DNA of 20,815 nt from an uncultured Planctomycetaceae bacterium. Its GTDB lineage: Bacteria; Planctomycetota; Planctomycetia; Planctomycetales; Planctomycetaceae. Below, piece after piece: positions 16,470 through 20,815 of the stretch. A program made the translations under genes and the position numbers. The notes under the pieces are model-generated. The model had not been told where the DNA came from and made no database searches. It worked only from the letters and a program-made list of their open reading frames with translations. The stretch spans positions 1 to 20,815 of the forward strand of contig CAIXQV010001171.1 of the NCBI GenBank assembly GCA_903921605.1, in the 5' to 3' direction. How positions within the stretch are numbered: the stretch's first letter is position 1; each line of letters begins with the position of its first letter.

Positions 16470-17328
16470 AGACTTGCATCTGAATGACTCAGCAGACTCA
16501 ATAAGCTCGGCAGTGGAGTTTGTGAATCAGGCTCTTTCACGGGCTGGTTTGGTCAAGCCGTCAGTCGGTGTCATTTTGGGATCCGGGTTGGGCTGTGCGG
16601 CTGATCGGTTGATCAACGCTGGCGGCATTTCGGCGGATTATGTTGATATTCCAGGGATGCCTCAGCCTCGCGTCACGGGCCATCATGGAACTTTGGTCTG
16701 CGGTCGAGTGAAAGCTCAGAGCGTGGTCATGCTGAAAGGACGCGTCCACTGGTATGAAGGACGTGTTCTGGATGACATCCTGTTTGGCGTACGTCTGTTA
16801 GCGGGATTAGGAATCAGGAAACTGCTCGTCACCAACGCGGCCGGGGGCATTAATCCTAAGTTTTCTCCCGGTGATTTAATGGTGATCAGTTCGCACCTGC
16901 GCCCTTTACTTTACACAGTTCCCGCGACAGTTCTGGGACGTTCGTCATTTGCAAACGCCTTTGAGATGCAGGATAGCCGTGGGCTGTGGTGCGATGTTCT
17001 GCGAACTGCAGCGTTGCAGACAAAGACTCCGCTGAGGATTCACGAAGGCACATACGCCATGATGCCCGGCCCGTGTTACGAAACACCGGCCGAGATCAGA
17101 ATGCTGCAGAAAATCGGCGCAGATGCAGTCGGCATGAGCACTGTGCCGGAAGCCGTTGAAGCGGCCTCTTTGGGCATGTCAGTGCTTGGTGTGTCCTGCA
17201 TCACGAATTGTGCTGCAGGCCTGACAGACCAGACGTTGAGCCATTCGGAAGTAACGGCAACAGCATCCGCCGTTTCAGAGCCTTTCTCTGAATGGATCTG
17301 GAACGTTGTCAGCGGCATGAAACCCTGA
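16459..17328 (+). CDS. Purine nucleoside phosphorylase (6-oxopurine type, trimeric PNP family)
   Basis: The 289-residue length is typical for this family. Motifs in order are the phosphate-binding VILGSGLG (about 37-44), GHHGTLVCG, KGRVHWYEG, VTNAAGGIN and MPGPCYETPAEIRML, in which E208 corresponds to the base-binding glutamate of PNP. ITN follows, with N250 at the position that distinguishes 6-oxopurine PNP from methylthioadenosine phosphorylase, which has aspartate there. It cleaves inosine or guanosine with phosphate to base and ribose-1-phosphate in purine salvage, in the cytoplasm. ATG 16459 is chosen because it begins the homologous region; the frame extends to 16402 inside the GNAT gene with no motif. 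The 11-base overlap with the GNAT gene suggests translational coupling. Its stop lies only 3 bases from the stop of the convergent SGNH gene. Confidence 0.93.
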   Translation: MSTRDLHLNDSADSISSAVEFVNQALSRAGLVKPSVGVILGSGLGCAADRLINAGGISADYVDIPGMPQPRVTGHHGTLVCGRVKAQSVVMLKGRVHWYEGRVLDDILFGVRLLAGLGIRKLLVTNAAGGINPKFSPGDLMVISSHLRPLLYTVPATVLGRSSFANAFEMQDSRGLWCDVLRTAALQTKTPLRIHEGTYAMMPGPCYETPAEIRMLQKIGADAVGMSTVPEAVEAASLGMSVLGVSCITNCAAGLTDQTLSHSEVTATASAVSEPFSEWIWNVVSGMKP

Positions 17329-17331
17329 TAA

Positions 17332-18291
17332 TCAGCGGGCTGCTGCTCGCATCTTTTCAACGAGCGGCTGGAGCTGTTTTTCGATTTCGGCCGCCTTGGA
17401 TTCAGCTTCAGGAAGCGGCAAGCCGGTACCGGTCCCGGGGCGTTTGTGGCCGATATGCGACAGCCAGGCATCATGCAGAACGGAACCTTGTTGGTTCGAC
17501 AACTGAGTCATCTCGCCGGTGGGTTCAATCCACTTTGTGATGCCCCACGCTTTCAGCATGGCTTCTGCCAGAGTGCGATGGCCAGTTGAGTTGCAGTGGA
17601 CTCCATCGGCAGCCACAGTGAAGGTCGGATCCTTCTTTCGCTGCTCAGTCCAGAATTCCATGCTGGGCGAATAAACATCTACGACCATCTCAACACGGTC
17701 TTTTTGTTCGAGGATCCATTTTCCGTACTTCTGGATCACATCATCGTAGCCTTCATAGACGGCGAACCATGCATATTTCTCCGCGCCGGCCGGCAGGAGT
17801 TTTCCGGCCGCCTTGAGTGGTGCGGCGTCAAACGGCGGCGGAGTCAGCAGCACCAGCTTGGCATTCGCGGCATGGACCTTTTCGATCAGTAGATTGATGC
17901 CGCTCTGATACTTCTGAAAGCGTTCTTCACTGAAGGGATAATAGATGCCATCGTTCATGCCATAACATGCCACGACAACATCCGGCTTGAACATGCTCAA
18001 TGCTCGATCGAGCCGTTCGTGAACATTGGGACGAGGAAAAGGGTGATCTGGTTCGGAGAGCCCAGTTACGTTTTCGCTGGGCAATCCGGCGTTGATGATC
18101 ACGGGAATAGAGCCGGTCGACTGCAACCGCAATTGCATATCGATCATGTAGACGTATTCCCCTGCCGCCGTGATCGAATCACCCAGAAACAGAATTCGCT
18201 TTGCCTTGAGCGGAAAGGCATCTTCAGCGGATGCCAGCGTACAGGCAGTCACAGCAAGGACCAGAGCAAGGGCAGAGAAGCATCGTTTCAT
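17332..18291 (-). CDS. Secreted SGNH/GDSL-family hydrolase
   Basis: I start at ATG 18291-18289, which gives 319 residues beginning with a signal peptide (MKRCFSALALVLAVTAC, then SAED). The frame is open to 18402, but the added 37 residues are not signal-like. All four SGNH blocks are present: GDSI with S39, the block II glycine in NAGLPSE (G69), GMND with N113, and DGVH with D229 and H232. VTAC at residues 14-17 fits a lipobox, so lipoprotein anchoring at C17 is an alternative to cleavage after ASA. SGNH enzymes hydrolyse esters such as lipid, acetyl-xylan or sialate acetyl groups; the substrate is unknown. The last ~45 residues (from about GSVLHDAW) form a charged, probably coiled helical tail. 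It is on the same strand as the glycosidase-like gene upstream, but 522 bases separate them, so a separate promoter is likely. Confidence 0.9.
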   Translation of the reverse strand: MKRCFSALALVLAVTACTLASAEDAFPLKAKRILFLGDSITAAGEYVYMIDMQLRLQSTGSIPVIINAGLPSENVTGLSEPDHPFPRPNVHERLDRALSMFKPDVVVACYGMNDGIYYPFSEERFQKYQSGINLLIEKVHAANAKLVLLTPPPFDAAPLKAAGKLLPAGAEKYAWFAVYEGYDDVIQKYGKWILEQKDRVEMVVDVYSPSMEFWTEQRKKDPTFTVAADGVHCNSTGHRTLAEAMLKAWGITKWIEPTGEMTQLSNQQGSVLHDAWLSHIGHKRPGTGTGLPLPEAESKAAEIEKQLQPLVEKMRAAAR

Positions 18292-18813
18292 GGGAGAACT
18301 CAGGATGATTTGTGGCAGGAGTGAGAGGGCCATCAGGGAAGGAACTTTTCCAGAGACTTTACGAACAATAGCAGCCCTTCTGGTGGACTGCCAGTTGTGC
18401 AAGGCGAGCGGCTAAGTGCAATCCGATGGAGGCAGCAGAGTATCGAAATGTCAGCACTCACAAGAAGTTACGGCAACGAGCGAGATTCTGTAAGAAGATG
18501 GTCGGCTGACGATGCAGGGCCCCTGCTGGAGGGCTCTTGTGAGTTTCCGGCATTCGTGCTCGATGTGCAGTCTCGGCTGGAGGAGCTGCATTGCTAAGCC
18601 AGTTGTCAACCAGCCATATTCGGCTAATAGTTGTGTTGGATCCCTTTCCGAATGCCCCCCGGGCGACCTGCGCATTACGGTACTCGCTGAGATAATCTAA
18701 CCTCAAACCTGACCAGAATCGGTTTACAATTCGTGTCGACCGTGTCGACTATCGCTGCGTGAAAGCATGCGTTCTTGCGAACGCAGCAGCCGACGCTTCT
18801 CTGCGCGTCGCCC
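18292..18813. other. Intergenic region, 522 bases, with short repeats
   Basis: I see no supported gene here; open frames of 62-82 codons overlap each other and lack motifs. It must include the SGNH promoter and the 3' end of the glycosidase-like transcript. Structured parts are a tandem 9-base direct repeat CGTGTCGAC (18732-18749), a hairpin TGCGTTC-TTGC-GAACGCA (18768-18785) and a stem CGACGC/GCGTCG with an 8-base loop (18791-18810). Confidence 0.55.
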
Positions 18814-18816
18814 CTA
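18768..18816 (-). repeat. Tandem hairpins abutting the 3' end of the glycosidase-like gene
   Basis: Read on the minus strand, the gene ends at TAG (18816-18814). GGGG follows, then the stem CGACGC...GCGTCG (18810-18791), then the 7-bp hairpin TGCGTTC-GCAA-GAACGCA (18785-18768). No T-run follows, so a rho-independent terminator is not convincing. They look like dispersed repeats that may shield the transcript end. Confidence 0.5.
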
Positions 18817-19998
18817 CCTGGACGGATCCTGTTCGGCAGTGGCCATGCCGATCCCCGACGCCCCGCCACCTGTCCCGTTGTAAAAGATTCGAACCTGATC
18901 GTCTTCAATCAGCAGATGCGGATACCCGATCATTCCGCTCTCCCAGCCCGAAGCTGCCGGTCTTAGTGAGACATTGTCGACATCCTTGCCGCCATCTTTA
19001 CTCCCGCGACTCCAATGCAGTCCGTCCTGACTCACGGCCTCTGCCAAACTGTAACTGCCGTTGTCTGTTCCGAGTCCCGTGTAGAGTCCATGATAACCAG
19101 TCGCTTTGCGCCAGACATTCAGGCCCACAACAGCAATGTCTTCGCTCGGCACATTGCGGCGACGATCCATCACTATCTTGCGATCCGTCCAACTGATGCC
19201 GTCATCCGATTCCGCTGCCGCACAAAGCTTGTGCTCAATGATGTGCCACGTTCCGTTCTTCTCCCAGTCCGGATCCCGCAGTCCAGGCAGCAACGTATAA
19301 TACATTCGATAGCGAACCCGACCATCAGACTGCGGCAATTCCGTGATGTTCCCCAGCCCAACGAGCGCCCGATTCTCGGGATACTCACGAATCCCGTCTC
19401 CTTCAAGCACTGGATCCGCAGAATATTTCGTCCACTGCTTCAGGTCGTCGCTCATGGCCAGACCGATTCCGCGGTAGTTCGAAAAATGCTGCGGCCCCTC
19501 CTGATTGCTGCGCCCCGAATAATACAGGTGCCATCGACCTTTAATTCGATGGACTCGAGGATACGTCGCGGATAGCTCGTCAAAGGAACCCTTCATGCCG
19601 AGTGGCAAAACGGGGCCATGTCGCTGCCAGTTCGTTGGATCGTCCGGTACTGCGGTGGCCAGGCAAATCCGCTGGATATAGTCATCGCCGATCCCGGCAT
19701 AAAACATCCACCAGAGGCCACCATGCGAAATGACAAACGGAGCCTGTGAACCGCGCCGATCAAAATCATCCCGCGGTACAAATATCGGATTCCGACCGTC
19801 ACGCTGCCAGTGGTGCAGAGACACGGAGCTATGCTTCAGAGAATCATCCTTTCCGGAATTCTCGTCGGACAATACTCCAGGAAGCCCACTGCTCAACAGA
19901 ACGACCGTAATCAAGAGGATTCTTACCCGGACTCTCAGCTTCAATGCGATGTTCCCGTCAGGGAAAATCAAACACCGCAGGGTCATCTTGGTACACAT
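18814..19998 (-). CDS. Secreted five-bladed beta-propeller glycosidase-like protein (GH43/GH32/GH130-like)
   Basis: The ATG at 19998-19996 is preceded by GAGGG at 7-base spacing, giving 394 residues. A hydrophobic segment at about 25-42 (ILLITVVLLSSGLPGVL) acts as signal or anchor after a rather long basic N-terminus. From about residue 60 the sequence shows repeating propeller blades: NPIFVPRDDFD, then WWMFYAG, RWHLYYSGRS, LAMSDDLKQW, VRYRMYYT, YHGLYTG and VRIFYNGTGGG, the usual pattern of Y/W-rich strands with S-D-G-x-x-W turns. This matches glycosidases that cleave arabinose, xylose, fructose or mannose linkages, but I cannot name the catalytic acids or the substrate. It may work with the neighbouring SGNH esterase on a polysaccharide; that is inference from position. 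Confidence 0.78.
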   Translation of the reverse strand: MCTKMTLRCLIFPDGNIALKLRVRVRILLITVVLLSSGLPGVLSDENSGKDDSLKHSSVSLHHWQRDGRNPIFVPRDDFDRRGSQAPFVISHGGLWWMFYAGIGDDYIQRICLATAVPDDPTNWQRHGPVLPLGMKGSFDELSATYPRVHRIKGRWHLYYSGRSNQEGPQHFSNYRGIGLAMSDDLKQWTKYSADPVLEGDGIREYPENRALVGLGNITELPQSDGRVRYRMYYTLLPGLRDPDWEKNGTWHIIEHKLCAAAESDDGISWTDRKIVMDRRRNVPSEDIAVVGLNVWRKATGYHGLYTGLGTDNGSYSLAEAVSQDGLHWSRGSKDGGKDVDNVSLRPAASGWESGMIGYPHLLIEDDQVRIFYNGTGGGASGIGMATAEQDPSR

Positions 19999-20374
19999 CG
20001 GTTACCCTCAAATAAAGAAGCGTTACAAAATCTGGTATAGGATCCCTGACATTCTTTTCCCTACTACTTTGGTCGTCTGGCGACCTGTGACCCCGGCCGT
20101 TAGGTTGGCAGCACTTTGCTGCGCGCCTCCGGCAGAAATGTCGCAACAAACGCAACAAGTGCAAGTAACCACCGTCAACCAACAAACAATGAAAGAATTC
20201 TGGCCGAAGGGATTAAGACTGCGAAGAATCGGTCGGCGTGCGAGCGGGCGGGAGGAATTGCTACGTTAGTCATGTTGTCGTTCGCGGCAGGGTTCCTGAT
20301 TCGATAAACTTTCAGGCAGTCGGAAGCGTGGGGCATTTCTGTCTCCGGCTGGCCTTCTTGAGTGGACGAATGAT
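19999..20374. other. Divergent intergenic region, 376 bases
   Basis: It lies between the divergent starts of the propeller gene (19998, minus) and the cytochrome-domain gene (20375, plus). No open frame has gene-like features. Two small hairpins are visible: GGTCG-TCTGG-CGACC (20071-20085) and GCAGCA-CTT-TGCTGC (20108-20122). A CAA-rich stretch follows at about 20150-20190. I could not find a convincing promoter. Confidence 0.5.
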
Positions 20375-20815
20375 ATGGACTCACGAATCTCGACGACCGT
20401 TGCTTTTACCGCTGTGATGATGACAGTAGTGTGGTCTTCGCCGTTTACGTTTGCAGATGAATCCGGCGAAGTTTTGTTTGAGAATCAGATTCGCCCCGTG
20501 CTTCTGGAGAAATGCTTTAGTTGTCACGGCGGCAATAAAGTGTCGGGCGGGCTGCGAATTGATTCGCGAGAAAGCCTGATGACCGGCGGTGAATCCGGAG
20601 TTGTCATTATCCCGGATGATCCGGACAGCAGTCTGTTGATCAAGGCCATCAGTCGACACGAAGATGTGTCTGCGATGCCGCCCGAAAAAAAAGACGCGTT
20701 GCGACCCGAACAAATCGCAGCCTTCAAACAATGGATTCGCGAGGGTGCCGAATGGCCAGCCACAACAGAAAAATTCGAAGCGATAAAGCACTGGGCATTT
20801 CAGCCGATCCAGGAT
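20375..20815 (+). CDS. Secreted planctomycete cytochrome-C-domain protein, N-terminal part (runs off right edge)
   Basis: ATG 20375 opens a frame with no stop to the end of the window (147 codons). Residues 1-27 are a signal peptide (ISTTVAFTAVMMTVVW, then FADE). A heme-binding motif C47-F-S-C50-H51-G-G follows, with the family pattern LFENQIRPVLLEKCFSCHG, then SGGLRIDSRE, DPDSSLLIKAI and A-M101-P-P, where the methionine is a candidate distal ligand. This is the planctomycete cytochrome C domain that normally precedes DUF1549 and DUF1553 in proteins of roughly 800-1100 residues; the final visible residues (KHWAFQPI) match the usual linker after it. Only a weak Shine-Dalgarno is visible. A run of eight A at 20685-20692 encodes EKK within the domain. 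It belongs to the same broad family as the gene at 2793 but uses the canonical cytochrome segment. Confidence 0.88.
   Translation, partial: MDSRISTTVAFTAVMMTVVWSSPFTFADESGEVLFENQIRPVLLEKCFSCHGGNKVSGGLRIDSRESLMTGGESGVVIIPDDPDSSLLIKAISRHEDVSAMPPEKKDALRPEQIAAFKQWIREGAEWPATTEKFEAIKHWAFQPIQD

Noticed and set aside
20381..20791. Minus-strand open frame of 136 codons at the right edge
   Set aside because: It is a shadow of the plus-strand cytochrome-domain gene, which has a signal peptide and CXXCH motif.

Overview
The window looks like a planctomycete chromosome (Planctomycetota; I cannot place it more finely). Two genes carry planctomycete cytochrome-C/DUF1549/DUF1553 features. There are several large secreted proteins of lineage-restricted type, a 2234-residue secreted TPR protein, and a high density of short dispersed palindromic repeats, some of them inside coding sequence. 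I see no tRNA, rRNA or CRISPR array.

Layout. Positions 1-2321 (minus) are the N-terminal ~773 codons of a large secreted protein that runs off the left edge. A 471-base divergent intergenic region follows, with a candidate promoter/operator at 2723-2751. On the plus strand, a DUF1549/DUF1553 protein with an Ig-like domain and two cysteine-histidine heme-type motifs (2793-5279) overlaps by ATGA with a giant TPR protein (5276-11980), so the two are probably translationally coupled. The TPR gene carries two in-frame pieces of a dispersed repeat (6946-7052 and 10621-10650).

Positions 11985-12870 are the most interesting part. A REP-associated tyrosine transposase (RAYT; HUH/Y1 type, minus, 12128-12706) is bracketed by two clusters, each with four short hairpins arranged as two inverted pairs. 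All eight hairpins keep the same four-base loop and adjoining stem bases, while the outer stem sequences differ and mostly stay self-complementary. The outer hairpins share a 5' TGGA[C/G]T tag. This resembles a self-contained REP/BIME plus RAYT system.

Next come a HemW-like radical SAM protein (12898-14073, GTG start, with a heptamer repeat at its 5' end), a second repeat mosaic of other hairpins (14109-14277), a polytopic membrane protein of GT-C glycosyltransferase type (14306-15922), and a GNAT acetyltransferase overlapping a purine nucleoside phosphorylase by 11 bases (16005-17328). On the minus strand are a secreted SGNH hydrolase (17332-18291) and a secreted beta-propeller glycosidase-like protein (18814-19998). 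The window ends in the start of another secreted cytochrome-C-domain protein (20375 onward, plus).

The genes do not form one pathway. The clear local units are the DUF1549/1553-TPR pair, the RAYT with its hairpins, and the GNAT-PNP pair. The two neighbouring secreted hydrolases may both act on polysaccharide or its ester groups; that is inference from family and position only.
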